Assembly: GCA_025934835.1 (NCBI GenBank)
Contig: JAICWL010000021.1
Span: 1 to 42,793, forward strand
Length of the DNA: 42,793 nt
DNA from: Fimbriimonadaceae bacterium
Lineage (GTDB): Bacteria; Armatimonadota; Fimbriimonadia; Fimbriimonadales; Fimbriimonadaceae
Direction: 5' to 3'
Below the pieces are notes generated by a model, which saw only the letters and a program-made list of their open reading frames with translations, searched no databases and was not told the origin of the DNA. Below are positions 8,322-17,700 of the stretch, piece after piece. The translations under genes were made by a program, and so were the position numbers. Position 1 is the stretch's first letter, and every line of letters begins with the position of its first letter.

Positions 8322-9188
8322 CTAAGCGGCTTTGTGGGCGAGATCCATGAGGTCGTCGCACTCCGCGTCCATAGCCTCGAGTTCGGCGACTGGCAAGGCG
8401 AACTCCGTCCGGAAGTAATGCCGAGGCAACTCCCATTCCTCGCGCCCGAAGCCTCGCTCGGCGGCGATCTGGTCGGCGCAGAGCACGCACTCGCGACACA
8501 CGTCCAGATACTGATTCTCGGGGGGCTCGGCGATGAAAGCTATTCCCTGCGCGAATAGAGACGGAAGGCGCCAAGCCGAAACCGCTGCGCAACCCAGCAA
8601 AGGAAGCGGGACGCCGAACGTCGCCTCGAATCCGTCTTCCAGAGTCGTGCCGTTCTCATGCGCGCTGAGCCATGCGCGGTCGAACAGATCCGGGGCAAGC
8701 TGGGCCAGCAGGCACGAGGGCAGGTCGTGGAGCAGCGAAGCCGCGAAGATCTCCTCGACCGTCCAGCCGGCGAGCCGGCGCTCTGCTGGGCCAACCCGTT
8801 GGTACAGTGTCCGCGAAAGAACCGCCACATAAAGGCTGTGCCGCGCGAATCGGACCGGATCGAAGAACTCCGTCTCGGTCGTTCGGCGCAAGAACGCCTG
8901 CATGGCGAAGGTCAGAGCAATTGTCCGCACCGCCCTCAGACCCAGACGGAGAACTGCGCCGCGCACTGTGGTCACGGGCTGCGTCGCTCCGTAGAACGAG
9001 CTGGACGCGGTTCTCAAAAGACTTGCCGCAAGCGACGCGTCACCGGCGATGACCGCCTCGAGCTCGGCCGCGGAAGGGTCCCCGCGGTCGATCATCTCGA
9101 TCAGTCGCATTGCAGGTTCCGGAAGGTGAGGGAGAGCCCCCGACCGCCGAAAGAGCTGCACAATCTGGTTGTAATGCTCCTGGTTCAT
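8322..9188 (-). CDS. HDOD domain signalling protein
   Basis: The 288-residue product is a stand-alone HDOD domain protein. Characteristic segments are LPEPAMRLIEMIDRGDPSAAELEAVIAGDASLAASLLRTASSSFYG, then TTVRGAVLRLGLRAVRTIAL and AASLLHDLPSCLLAQLAPD. HDOD proteins are helical, HD-related but usually non-catalytic, and act in signalling, motility or stress control; the partner is unknown here. The start is set at ATG 9188 (MNQEHYNQIVQLFRRSG). The frame is open 141 bases further, but that extension is Cys/Pro-rich and not family-like, and a candidate promoter lies inside it. The gene is divergent from the M50 protease. Confidence 0.85.
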   Translation of the reverse strand: MNQEHYNQIVQLFRRSGALPHLPEPAMRLIEMIDRGDPSAAELEAVIAGDASLAASLLRTASSSFYGATQPVTTVRGAVLRLGLRAVRTIALTFAMQAFLRRTTETEFFDPVRFARHSLYVAVLSRTLYQRVGPAERRLAGWTVEEIFAASLLHDLPSCLLAQLAPDLFDRAWLSAHENGTTLEDGFEATFGVPLPLLGCAAVSAWRLPSLFAQGIAFIAEPPENQYLDVCRECVLCADQIAAERGFGREEWELPRHYFRTEFALPVAELEAMDAECDDLMDLAHKAA

Positions 9189-9254
9189 GGCTGCCGTGCC
9201 AAACGATCCCGTCCATGGGTCGCCATGAGCAATTATCGGCAGGCTATTCCCGAG

Positions 9255-9282
9255 ATAATCGCTAACATGTGTCTGGGGACAA
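9255..9282 (-). promoter_or_regulatory. Candidate sigma-70-like promoter for the HDOD gene
   Basis: On the minus strand TTGTCC (9277-9282) is followed after 16 bases by GATTAT (9255-9260). Each hexamer matches the sigma-70 consensus at four of six positions. It lies about 65 bases upstream of the preferred HDOD start at 9188 and inside the N-terminal extension that a longer start would require, so it supports the shorter start. The match is weak. Confidence 0.25.
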
Positions 9283-9352
9283 AATCCCATACATTTACCG
9301 GTCGAGGTCATTTCGCACCTCGCAGGCATTTCTGACGTAGTCTAAGCACTGG

Positions 9353-10486
9353 ATGAGCACGTCTCAGCAAACCGCGAACGGCAGGGAGAAGGCGCAAGCC
9401 TCGTCTTGGTCGTTTCGCATCGCTACTGTCGCGGGCATCCCAATCCGCATTCATTTCACCTTCGTTCTGTTTTTCGCCTGGATCGCCGTATTCGGCAGCG
9501 CCGGGGGAATATCTTGGCCCCTGCTGATCCTCGCGATCTTCGCCTGTGTCGTGCTTCACGAGCTTGGCCATGCACTCGCAGCTCAGCATTTTGGAGTCGA
9601 GACGCGCGATATCACGCTCTATCCAATCGGCGGCATCGCAGTCCTGAACAGCCAGCCGAAACCTCGCCCGGAAGTCTGGATCGCGTTCGCCGGACCCGCG
9701 GTGAACCTGGCCATCGCCACCATCCTCGCAGCGGGGTTCATCGTGCTGCATAGGCACCTCCCCGTGCTTTCCTGGCGGCTAGTCGGCACATCGTTTGTCG
9801 AAGCGTTGCTCGCAGCGAATTTATCGCTAGCAATCTTCAATTTGATTCCGGCGTTCCCGATGGACGGCGGCCGCGTACTTCGCGCCGCTTTGGCGTTGAA
9901 GCTCCCGGAAGCCCGAGCCACACAGATCGCCGCAACCATCGGCCAAGGGCTGGCCATCGTGCTCGGTTTCGTAGGACTGATGATGCACGAGCAAGGCTGG
10001 CTGCTCATGTTGGTGGCCTTCTTCGTGTTCCTCGGAGCTGGCCAGGAGATGAGCGCATCGCTCACTCGCTCGTTCCTCTCCGGGCACAAGCTCGCCGACG
10101 CAATGCAAAGCCGGTTCCGAACTATCCCGAGCGGCGCAAGCCTCGAAACCGCCGCCGAGATGCTTTTAGCGGGCGCCCAGCACGACTTTCCCGTGATGAA
10201 CGGCGACGAAGTCTTGGGATTGCTGACTCGCGAGAAAATCGCCGAAGGGCTGGCCACCGAAGGGCCCTCAGGTTACGTGGCGGGGCATATGATCCGGGAC
10301 TTCAGGACCGCCAACCCATTCATGCCTCTGGAGAAAGCGATCGAGTTCGTCGGCCACGGCGATTCGACGCCGATCTTGGTCATGGACGACGGCAAGCTCC
10401 TGGGCATGATGACGGTAGAAAACCTCAGCGAATTCATCATGCTGGAGCACGCGAAGTCGCGGGGCCGCACCGTGGGCCAGATTTGA
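9353..10486 (+). CDS. Site-2 protease family (M50) metalloprotease with CBS domains
   Basis: The 377-residue product is an integral-membrane zinc protease. The zinc motif HELGH lies at residues 69-73 within a membrane segment. The second conserved site, NLIPAFPMDGGRVLR, supplies the third ligand D171. At least five hydrophobic segments are visible (about 32-48, 55-75, 107-133, 150-167 and 190-220). The C-terminal third is a cytosolic pair of CBS domains (MQSRFRTIPSGASLETAAEML and MIRDFRTANPFMPLEKAIEFV), which in the M50B group sense adenine nucleotides. Substrates in this family are usually anti-sigma factors or signal-peptide remnants; none is identifiable here. It is divergent from the HDOD gene and convergent with the coiled-coil gene, with only a small GCTAGC-ggc-GCTAGC palindrome (10487-10501) between. 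Confidence 0.92.
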   Translation: MSTSQQTANGREKAQASSWSFRIATVAGIPIRIHFTFVLFFAWIAVFGSAGGISWPLLILAIFACVVLHELGHALAAQHFGVETRDITLYPIGGIAVLNSQPKPRPEVWIAFAGPAVNLAIATILAAGFIVLHRHLPVLSWRLVGTSFVEALLAANLSLAIFNLIPAFPMDGGRVLRAALALKLPEARATQIAATIGQGLAIVLGFVGLMMHEQGWLLMLVAFFVFLGAGQEMSASLTRSFLSGHKLADAMQSRFRTIPSGASLETAAEMLLAGAQHDFPVMNGDEVLGLLTREKIAEGLATEGPSGYVAGHMIRDFRTANPFMPLEKAIEFVGHGDSTPILVMDDGKLLGMMTVENLSEFIMLEHAKSRGRTVGQI

Positions 10487-10518
10487 GCTAGCGGCGCTAG
10501 CCTGGCCGAAGCCCTGGA

Positions 10519-11058
10519 TCAGTTCGAGCGGGTTCCGGCAGGTACGAGGTCCGGGCCCTGCATCTCCTGCTTGCCTCGGTCGATCGTGGTGGCGACTTTT
10601 CCGACCACGCTCTCGAGCTGGTTCAGCACGTCCATCGCGTACTTCTCCGCGCCTCGTCGAACCTGGATCGAATCCCTGTCGGCGGCATTGCGAATCTCTT
10701 CGGCCTGAGCCTTGCTCAGCTTTAGAATTTCGCTTTCCGCGACCATCCGCTCCTGCTGCAGCCTGGCTTCCTCCAAAATGCGGTCGGCTTCCTTGCGAGC
10801 CTCGGCTACGATTTTCTCGGACTCTTTGCGTGCGGATTCGAGCGTGGACGTCGCATCCTCCCGAGCCGTACCTATGATGCGCTCAGACTCGCGAACGGTG
10901 CTCGCCGCGACTTTCAGCTCTTGGGGCAGAGACGCGCGAATCTTGGCGATCTGCATGCTGATCTCATCCTTGTTCAAGCCCCAAACCAGGGGCCCGACAC
11001 CCTGTGGGCGCTCCACTGCGAGCGTGTTCAGTTCATCGAGCAAGCGGAGAATGTCCAT
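10519..11058 (-). CDS. DivIVA-like coiled-coil protein (conserved, function unknown)
   Basis: The 179-residue product belongs to a small conserved family in Clostridia and Armatimonadota-type genomes that is often mislabelled ATPase or ATP synthase subunit B. It opens with MDILRLLDELNTLA, then NKDEISMQIAKIRASLPQELKVA. A long charged coiled coil rich in heptads follows (about residues 55-130: ESARKESEKIVAEARKEADRI and similar), then the conserved IQVRRGAEKYAMDVLNQLE near the C-terminus. A cell-division or envelope-scaffold role is only inference from DivIVA resemblance. The start at ATG 11058 matches the family. An extension to 11109 would add MPCHNTNAGVRRVPNRT, which is not family-like. It is divergent from the prepilin at 11189. 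Confidence 0.75.
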   Translation of the reverse strand: MDILRLLDELNTLAVERPQGVGPLVWGLNKDEISMQIAKIRASLPQELKVAASTVRESERIIGTAREDATSTLESARKESEKIVAEARKEADRILEEARLQQERMVAESEILKLSKAQAEEIRNAADRDSIQVRRGAEKYAMDVLNQLESVVGKVATTIDRGKQEMQGPDLVPAGTRSN

Positions 11059-11188
11059 AGTTCTATTCGGGACGCGGCGGACGCCGGCATTCGTATTGTG
11101 ACACGGCATTTTCTCCGTGCAAATGGTTTTCGGGCGTCTGCCTCATTTTGGGCGCAGAGCGTCCGCGCGTCGCGTACCATAAGGTGTA

Positions 11189-11866
11189 ATGGCCATTCGG
11201 AAAGCGGGCTTCACCATGATCGAGCTGCTCGTGGTGATTGCGATCATCGCAATCCTCGCCGGCATCATCTTCCCGGTTTTCGCCCGTGCCAAGGCCGCCG
11301 CAAAGCAGACCCAATGCATCAGCAATCTGCGGCAAATCGGCAGCGCCATCGTGCTCTACATGAACGATTACGACGACGTGTTCCCTGCCGCCTTGGACGC
11401 TTCGGATAAATTTGCGCCGCAGATCTGGGATGCGTTCCCGGAGTGGCGGACCCGCATACCCACGATGCCCATGCTGCACGAGGTTCTGCAGCCGTATCTG
11501 AAGAACCGCGACGTGTTCCACTGCCCTTCGGATGTTGGCATGCGGGTTCTCGACAACAATTTCCCGCAGCCGCTCCTGGCGGCGCCAAGTCTCTTCTCCA
11601 CCTACGGTTCGAGCTACTTCTTCAGGACCGAGATCGCATTTCGGTACTTCACGCAGACCAGTTTTCAGCTTCCCGCCGACGTGAACGTCCTATTCGATGG
11701 AGCCGGTCATTGGCATGGCGCCGGACGGGCGCTTCAGCCGGACGACGACTTCGACACGCTCGTGGATCTTTTGCGCGGATATCGATACAATTGCCTCTTC
11801 GGCGACATGCATGCCCGTTCCGTGACATTCACCCAGCTCCAACAGGCTTGGAACGTCAAGCTGTAG
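11189..11866 (+). CDS. Prepilin-type N-terminal cleavage/methylation domain protein
   Basis: The 225-residue product begins [19 protein letters not shown], a textbook type IV prepilin / type II pseudopilin leader. Cleavage is expected after G7, leaving N-methyl-Phe and the conserved E5 of the mature protein, and the hydrophobic helix runs to about residue 30. Then come the FARAKAAAKQTQCISNLRQIGSAIVLYMNDYDDVFP block shared by the large pilin-like family of Planctomycetes and Armatimonadota, and a C-terminal FGDMHARSVTF, which resembles a degenerate H-x9-DG-type ending. It is exported and assembled by, or secreted through, a T4P/T2SS-like machine; the PilT fragment at the right end may serve that machine. 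AAGGTG precedes the ATG. The next gene starts 43 bases later. Confidence 0.9.
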   Translation: MAIRKAGFTMIELLVVIAIIAILAGIIFPVFARAKAAAKQTQCISNLRQIGSAIVLYMNDYDDVFPAALDASDKFAPQIWDAFPEWRTRIPTMPMLHEVLQPYLKNRDVFHCPSDVGMRVLDNNFPQPLLAAPSLFSTYGSSYFFRTEIAFRYFTQTSFQLPADVNVLFDGAGHWHGAGRALQPDDDFDTLVDLLRGYRYNCLFGDMHARSVTFTQLQQAWNVKL

Positions 11867-11908
11867 ACGAGGCGTTCTGCCGCCCCGCGCGGGTAAACCG
11901 TACCGAAG

Positions 11909-13861
11909 ATGCTTCCTCTTTTTGCTTTAGGGGCGGTAGCCGCGCGTCAGGCTGTCCACCTCCCTTCGCTGTTTTCCGACAATATGGTTCTCCAGCGCGA
12001 TCTGCGCGCGCCGGTCTTTGGCACCGCCGCTCCGGGACAAGAGGTCGTGGTCGACCTCAGCGGGGTCCGGCAGAGCTGCCGCGCCGACAAGAACGGCAAA
12101 TGGCTCGTGAGGCTGCCCAAAATGCAGGCAGCCGGCCCTTTCACACTCAGCGTTAGCGGCGGGCCGGTGATCCACAATGTGTACGTCGGAGAAGTGTGGC
12201 TCGCCTCGGGTCAATCAAACATGTCATTCCCCGAGTCCGGCGCAAACGATGCGGCACAGGTTTTGGCGTCTCCCAATCCGAATGTCCGAATGTTCACCGT
12301 CGCGCTGGTGAGCACCGAGAGCCCTGCATCGGATATCGGCGGCAATTGGCAGGTCGCCGAGCCCGCGACGGTCGGCAATTTCTCAGCAGTCGCCTATTCG
12401 TTTGCGAATGAAATTAGCCGTGCCCTCGGAGTGACCGTCGGTATCATTCACTCGTCTTGGGGAGGCACTCCTGCCGAGTCTTGGACCAGCCGCCCGGCCC
12501 TTCTTGCCGACGCCAAACTTCGGCCGATGGTCGAGAACTACCTTGCACAGCTTCGCGACTTTCCTGCTCGCAAGCAAGCCTATGACGCCGCGATGAACGA
12601 ATGGATCTCCGGCAGGCACGATGGCTCCAATGAGGGGTTTCAGCAAGGCTGGGCCTACCCGATTCTCGATCAAAGCGATTGGGTCGACGCCACGCTTCCA
12701 CAGCCGATCGAGACCACTTTCAACGATCCGAATCTAGACGGAGCTGTCTGGTATCGGCGCACGTTCGAGCTTCCGAATGCTTGGTACGGCAAATCAGTGC
12801 ATCTGCAGCTCGGCCCGATCGACGACTACGACGACACGTATGTGAACGCGACCAAGGTCGGTCAGACTAAGCAAGATGTAGAAAACTCTTGGCAGTTTCC
12901 GAGGGTCTACAGGATCGCCCCGGGCGTCCTCCGCCGCGGCGTCAACACCATCGCCATTCGCGTCTTCGACGTGGCCGGCCAAGGTGGGCTCGTAGGTTCG
13001 GCAAACGACCTCAAACTCGTGGGCGAGGACGGCACGACCTTGCCCCTCGCGGGTGCATGGAAGGCCAAAATCGAGCGTAGGCTCGACAAGACCAAGCAGC
13101 CGCCAGAGCGTCCTTTCGGTCCGGGAAACCCCTGGGCTCCCGGCGGTCTGTACAACGGAATGATCGCGCCGCTCATTCCGTATGGAATCCGAGGAGTGAT
13201 TTGGTACCAGGGCGAGTCGAACGCCGATCGGGCAATTCAATACCGACGACTCTTCCCCACCATGATCCAGGACTGGCGCAATCGATGGGGCGAAGGCGAC
13301 TTTCCGTTCTTGTTCGTCCAGCTCGCGAACTTCACGGAGCGGCTGCCCCAGCCCGGCGAAAGCCAGTGGGCGGAGCTGCGCGAGGCCCAAACGTCTACTC
13401 TGCGCAAGCCCAACACCGGCATGGCCGTGATTATCGATATCGGCGAGGCGGGTGACATCCATCCGAAAAACAAGAAGGAGGTGGGACGCCGCCTGGCGCT
13501 GCTTGCTCTCGCCAAAACGTACGGCCGAAACGTCCCTCATGCGAGTCCGCTCATGCGCCGCGCTCAATTCGTCGGCGGCGAGGCCCAGGTGTTCTTCGAC
13601 AATGTGGGCGAAGGATTGACGACCTCGAACAACGGTCCGGTTCGGGGCTTCGCTGTGGCGGGCGACGACCACGTGTTTCATTGGGCCGACGCCCGAATTT
13701 CGGGCTCGATGGTGCTGGCATCCAACAAGGATGTGCCCCACCCGATTGCGGTGCGCTATGCGTGGGCGAACAATCCGGAAGCGAACCTCATCAACCGAGC
13801 GGGCTTGCCGGCCTCGCCGTTCCGAAGTGACGACTGGGAAACGGGGGCAGGTGGCAAGTGA
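11909..13861 (+). CDS. Sialate O-acetylesterase-like SGNH carbohydrate esterase
   Basis: The 650-residue product removes O-acetyl groups from sugars by family assignment. It starts with a short signal peptide (MLPLFALGAVAARQA), then LPSLFSDNMVLQRDLRAPVFGTAAPGQEV, typical of the 9-O-acetylesterase family. The nucleophile lies in GEVWLASGQSNM (S103), IWYQGESNA is near residue 431, and the catalytic Asp-His pair is in GDIHPKNK (about D516 and H518). Between them is an inserted beta-sandwich jelly-roll (WYRRTFELPNAWYGKSVHLQLGPIDDYDDTYVN), as in many members. It is full length with its motifs intact. It overlaps the next esterase by four bases (GTGA), so the two are translationally coupled and likely act on the same acetylated polysaccharide. 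True sialic acid as substrate is not implied. Confidence 0.92.
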   Translation: MLPLFALGAVAARQAVHLPSLFSDNMVLQRDLRAPVFGTAAPGQEVVVDLSGVRQSCRADKNGKWLVRLPKMQAAGPFTLSVSGGPVIHNVYVGEVWLASGQSNMSFPESGANDAAQVLASPNPNVRMFTVALVSTESPASDIGGNWQVAEPATVGNFSAVAYSFANEISRALGVTVGIIHSSWGGTPAESWTSRPALLADAKLRPMVENYLAQLRDFPARKQAYDAAMNEWISGRHDGSNEGFQQGWAYPILDQSDWVDATLPQPIETTFNDPNLDGAVWYRRTFELPNAWYGKSVHLQLGPIDDYDDTYVNATKVGQTKQDVENSWQFPRVYRIAPGVLRRGVNTIAIRVFDVAGQGGLVGSANDLKLVGEDGTTLPLAGAWKAKIERRLDKTKQPPERPFGPGNPWAPGGLYNGMIAPLIPYGIRGVIWYQGESNADRAIQYRRLFPTMIQDWRNRWGEGDFPFLFVQLANFTERLPQPGESQWAELREAQTSTLRKPNTGMAVIIDIGEAGDIHPKNKKEVGRRLALLALAKTYGRNVPHASPLMRRAQFVGGEAQVFFDNVGEGLTTSNNGPVRGFAVAGDDHVFHWADARISGSMVLASNKDVPHPIAVRYAWANNPEANLINRAGLPASPFRSDDWETGAGGK

Positions 13862-14661
13862 ATACAATTCGACTTTGGCAGGGCTCGGCTCCTGGCGCTA
13901 TGGGAGACACAGATGAGGACGTACCGACGCTGACATCCGTCGACGCGGGAAACCCCGGAGCAAAGAAGCCGGCGTTCGTCGTTTGTCCGGGCGGCGGATA
14001 CGCCGGTCTTGCGCCCCACGAGGGCTTGCCCGTTGCCGAGTGGCTCGAGTCGCTCGGCATCCGGGGATTTGTGCTCAAGTATAGGCTTGGACCGCGTTAC
14101 CACCATCCGGCCATGCTGACCGACGTGGAAAGGGCTATCCGCACCGTTCGTGCAAACGCGCAGACCTTTGCAGTCGACCCTACCCGCGTCGGGGTGATAG
14201 GCTTTTCCGCAGGCGGTCATTTGGCATCCACCGTCTCGACCCACGGACGGCCGGGAAACCCGCAAAGCTCCGACCCTATCGACCGAGCGTCCTCCCGGCC
14301 AGACGCCTCGGTACTCATCTATCCAGTGGTCACCATGCGGTCGCCGTACACGCATGAGTTCTCGCGCGAAATGCTTCTCGGCAAGAATCCGGACCCTAAG
14401 CTCATCGACTCGCTCTCGAACGAGAGAATGGTGTCGCTCGACACGCCTCCGACCTTTATCTGCCACGGCGCCAACGACAGCGTGGTCCCGATCGAGAACT
14501 CGCTAAACTACGCCCTTGCGCTGGCGTCCCACCACGTCCCGTTCGAGACGTACATTCCCGAGCATGGCGAGCACGGGTTCGGCATGGGCGCTACGGGTTC
14601 GATGCAGGATTGGAGGCAGCTTTGCCAGGGGTGGCTGAGGGGCCGAGGCTTCATCGGCTAA
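13858..14661 (+). CDS. Alpha/beta hydrolase, acetyl-xylan-esterase-like
   Basis: The 267-residue product is a compact alpha/beta hydrolase. The oxyanion region is FVVCPGGGYAGLAPHEG, the nucleophile elbow is GFSAGGH (S117), the acid is in CHGANDSVVP (D207), and the histidine is in EHGEHGFG (H236 or H239). This resembles the BD-FAE / polysaccharide deacetylase-type esterases that act on acetylated xylan or similar glycans. No signal peptide is visible, so it may act in the cytoplasm on imported oligosaccharides while its partner acts outside. The GTG start overlaps the upstream TGA as GTGA, which gives strong evidence for the start and for coupling to the sialate-esterase-like gene. Confidence 0.88.
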   Translation: MNTIRLWQGSAPGAMGDTDEDVPTLTSVDAGNPGAKKPAFVVCPGGGYAGLAPHEGLPVAEWLESLGIRGFVLKYRLGPRYHHPAMLTDVERAIRTVRANAQTFAVDPTRVGVIGFSAGGHLASTVSTHGRPGNPQSSDPIDRASSRPDASVLIYPVVTMRSPYTHEFSREMLLGKNPDPKLIDSLSNERMVSLDTPPTFICHGANDSVVPIENSLNYALALASHHVPFETYIPEHGEHGFGMGATGSMQDWRQLCQGWLRGRGFIG

Positions 14662-14703
14662 GGGCCCGGGGCGAAAGCTGGTTCGCTTCCCCACTTGACC
14701 AAG

Positions 14704-14718
14704 CGTTTGTCTCAAACG
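14704..14718. promoter_or_regulatory. Short inverted repeat upstream of gltB
   Basis: CGTTTG and CAAACG form a perfect 6-bp inverted repeat around TCT, about 50 bases before the gltB start. It could be an operator half-site pair. No regulator is recognised nearby and the repeat is short, so chance is quite possible. Confidence 0.2.
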
Positions 14719-14768
14719 TGTTGTAAGATAACGTTCCTTGGGGTGACGACGCCTCTCGGATTGGCGCC

Positions 14769-17700
14769 ATGGCGGCGACGAATTCGGAGCGCGTCATGTA
14801 CGAAGTCACCACGAACGGTCGTCCCCGCCTCGAGTCGGATGCTTGCGGCATCGGTTTCCTCGCGACTCGCAAAGGCATCGCCGAGCGCCGACTCATCGAC
14901 GCCGCTCTAGAGATCACGCAGCAGTTCGACCACCGAGGTGCGCCCGGTCACGGAGCGGGAATCCAGCTCGACATTCCATGGTCGCTCCTGCTCGACCGGT
15001 TTTCCGCGCATGCAAAGCTGATCGCCCAACGGGACGTGGCCCTCGGGATGTTTTTTCTCCCGTTCGACAGCGACCTTCGGACGCGCTGCGTCGAGGCGGT
15101 CGAATGGCTCGCTTCGCTCGCGGGAGCCGAGGTTCTTCAGTGGTCCGATGTGCCGGTCGATCCATCAGTTCTCAGCCCGGAAACCGGGGCGCTTCGCACG
15201 CTTCCCATCGTTCGCCAGGCGCTATTCCGAAGACCATCGGGCATGAGCGACCAGGGCTGGTTCGCTTGCCGCTACCTTTTGAGGCTCGCCCTCGACCATG
15301 ATCTACGCGAGTTCGCGGGAGATTCTTTCGGCGTCGTCAGCCTCTCGAATCGCACGGTCGTCTACAAGGGGCTCGCCGAGCTTTCGAAGGTTTCGAAGTT
15401 CTATCCAGACCTGGAAGACCCTCAACTTGCTTCCCGGTATGTGCTTTTCCACAGCCGGTACTGCACAAATACCACGACGGCGTGGAGACGCGCGCAGCCA
15501 TTTTGGAGCATTGCGCACAACGGCGAGATCGCTACGATCGGCGGCAACGTCGCCTGGATGAACGCGATAGGCAAGGACCTCGTTTTCAATCTGGTCGAAA
15601 AGTATCCGCAGCTCTCGTCCATTGCGGAGCATGTGGACACGGTCGTTTGCTCAGGCGGCTCCGACACCGCGAACCTCGACGACATGATGATCGCTCTGCT
15701 GGCGGGAGGTCTCAGCTTTTCGCAGGCCATGCTCGGACTGCTGCCCGGAGCCTCGGCTTTCCTGCCGGAAGACGATCCTCTTCGCGGCTTTTACCGGGCG
15801 GCGAGCGTCTACCTTGGCGCTTGCGACGGGCCCGCGGCAATCGTGGGTTGCGACGGAGATCTCGCGGTAGCCCACCTCGATAGGAACGGACTCCGCCCTC
15901 TCTGGGTTCAAACCACGCACGACTACGTGCTCGCCGCAAGCGAGCTCACCGGGGTAGAAGACCTCGGGGACGTCGAGGACCAAATCGTCATGGGTCCGGG
16001 CGAGATCATGGCAGTCGACCTGAGAACCGGCAAGGTGATCTTCGACGACGAGGCTCGATCCATGGTCGCCCGCGAACCTTTCCCCTCCCCCGAAGGTCGC
16101 ACCAACGCCGGACAGGACACTCTCGCCACGTTCGACATCGAGCCCCAGGAACTCGCCCAGGTTCAGGCGGCCTTCGGCATGCACCGCGAAGACCTCGAGG
16201 TGCTGCTCGCCCCTTTGGCAGAAACAGGAAAGCCCGCAATCGGCGCGATGGGAGACGACACCTCGCCCGCCGCTCTCCTCGACGAGCATCCTCGCAGGCT
16301 CGAGGATTACTTCGCGCTGAGGTTCGCGCAGGAGACGAGTCCCCCCGTAGACCCGCTTCGCGATCACTGGGTCTTCGACACGACGGTGGCACTTGGTGAC
16401 AGGGCCGGGCTCTGGTCTTTGCCGCAAGGGCCGCTGGTAACGTTCGAGCATCGGGTGCTCTCATTCGGCCAGGCAGCATGGCTCGAATCGCAGCCCTCGG
16501 CCAAAAAGGTGTCTCTGCTTTTCCCCGCCGCGGAAGGGCTGGCAGGGATGGAAGCCAAATTGGATGCGCTTATTCAGGAGCTTGTCGACGCCGCAACCCC
16601 TGGGACGATCTTCATCCTTTCAGATCGCTCACCCACTCGAGAGCTCGCTCCCCTGCCGGCCCTCAGGCTCGTGAGTCGGTTGCATCACGCCCTAAGCGCA
16701 TCGGGTCGACGCAGCCGCGTAGGCATTGTTGCGGACGTCGGTATCTGGGACATCCATCAATGCGCGCTGTTCGTCACTCTCGGCGCGGATGCCGTTTGCC
16801 CCTGGCTGGGAATAGCAAGCGTTGGAGCATGCGAGGCGAATTATCTCAAAGGCGTACGGGCAGGGTTTCTCGAAGTAATGTCGATGATGGGGGTCACGCC
16901 CGCCTCGGCGTACTGCGGAGCAAGGCTCGTCGAAGCGATCGGCCTGGATCGGCACTTCATGGCTCGCGAGTTCCCCGGCGTGCCTGTGCACCTCGGCGGC
17001 ATCGGACCCGAGGTGCTGGGATCGGAGCTTCTGTCATTCCACGATCAGGCATTTTCCGAATCTCGCGAGGAACTCCTCGACGTTGCCGAATTCCGTCACA
17101 GCAAGGAGGGCCGCCGACATTTCAATAATGCCGAGGTCGTCCGGAGCTTGCAGTGCGCAAGCGGCTACGCCAAGAAGATCCACTCGTCGCAGCCCGGCTC
17201 GAAGGAGGCGTACGAGGATTACAGCGCTTTGGTTCAGGCTCGAGAGCCGATCACCCTGCTGGATTGCCTTTCTGTGCGCCAGGGCCAACCGATCGACATC
17301 GACGAGGTCGAACCCGAGGAGGCGATCTTGTGGCGGTTCATGGCCCCTGGCATGAGCGAAGGCGCGCTTTCCGAGCCGGCTCACCGCACTGTCGCGCGGG
17401 CTTTCAACGTGCTGCGCCGTTACTGCTCGATCAAGGCGCCCGACAGGCTGCCGCCCGGTATCGGACCGATCGCGAACAGCGGCGAAGGGGGGTTCGACAA
17501 GAGCCGGATCGGCACCAGAGATGCCAATCGGAGTATTCAATATGCCGGCGCGCGGTTCACAATCACGCCGATGACGGCGGCTACGGCCATGGAGGCCGAA
17601 GTCAAATTCGCGCAAGGAGCTAAACCTGGGAAGGGAGGCCAGCTTCCCGGCAAGAAGGTAACCGCCAAAGTCGCTCGTCAGAGAGGATGCGAGCCGGGTT

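Noticed and set aside
9189-9329. N-terminal extension of the HDOD protein
   Set aside because: The extra residues are unlike the family and overlap the likely promoter; ATG 9188 is preferred.
10487-10501. GCTAGC-ggc-GCTAGC palindrome between convergent genes
   Set aside because: No T-tract on either strand and a short stem of a self-complementary hexamer; insufficient to call a terminator.
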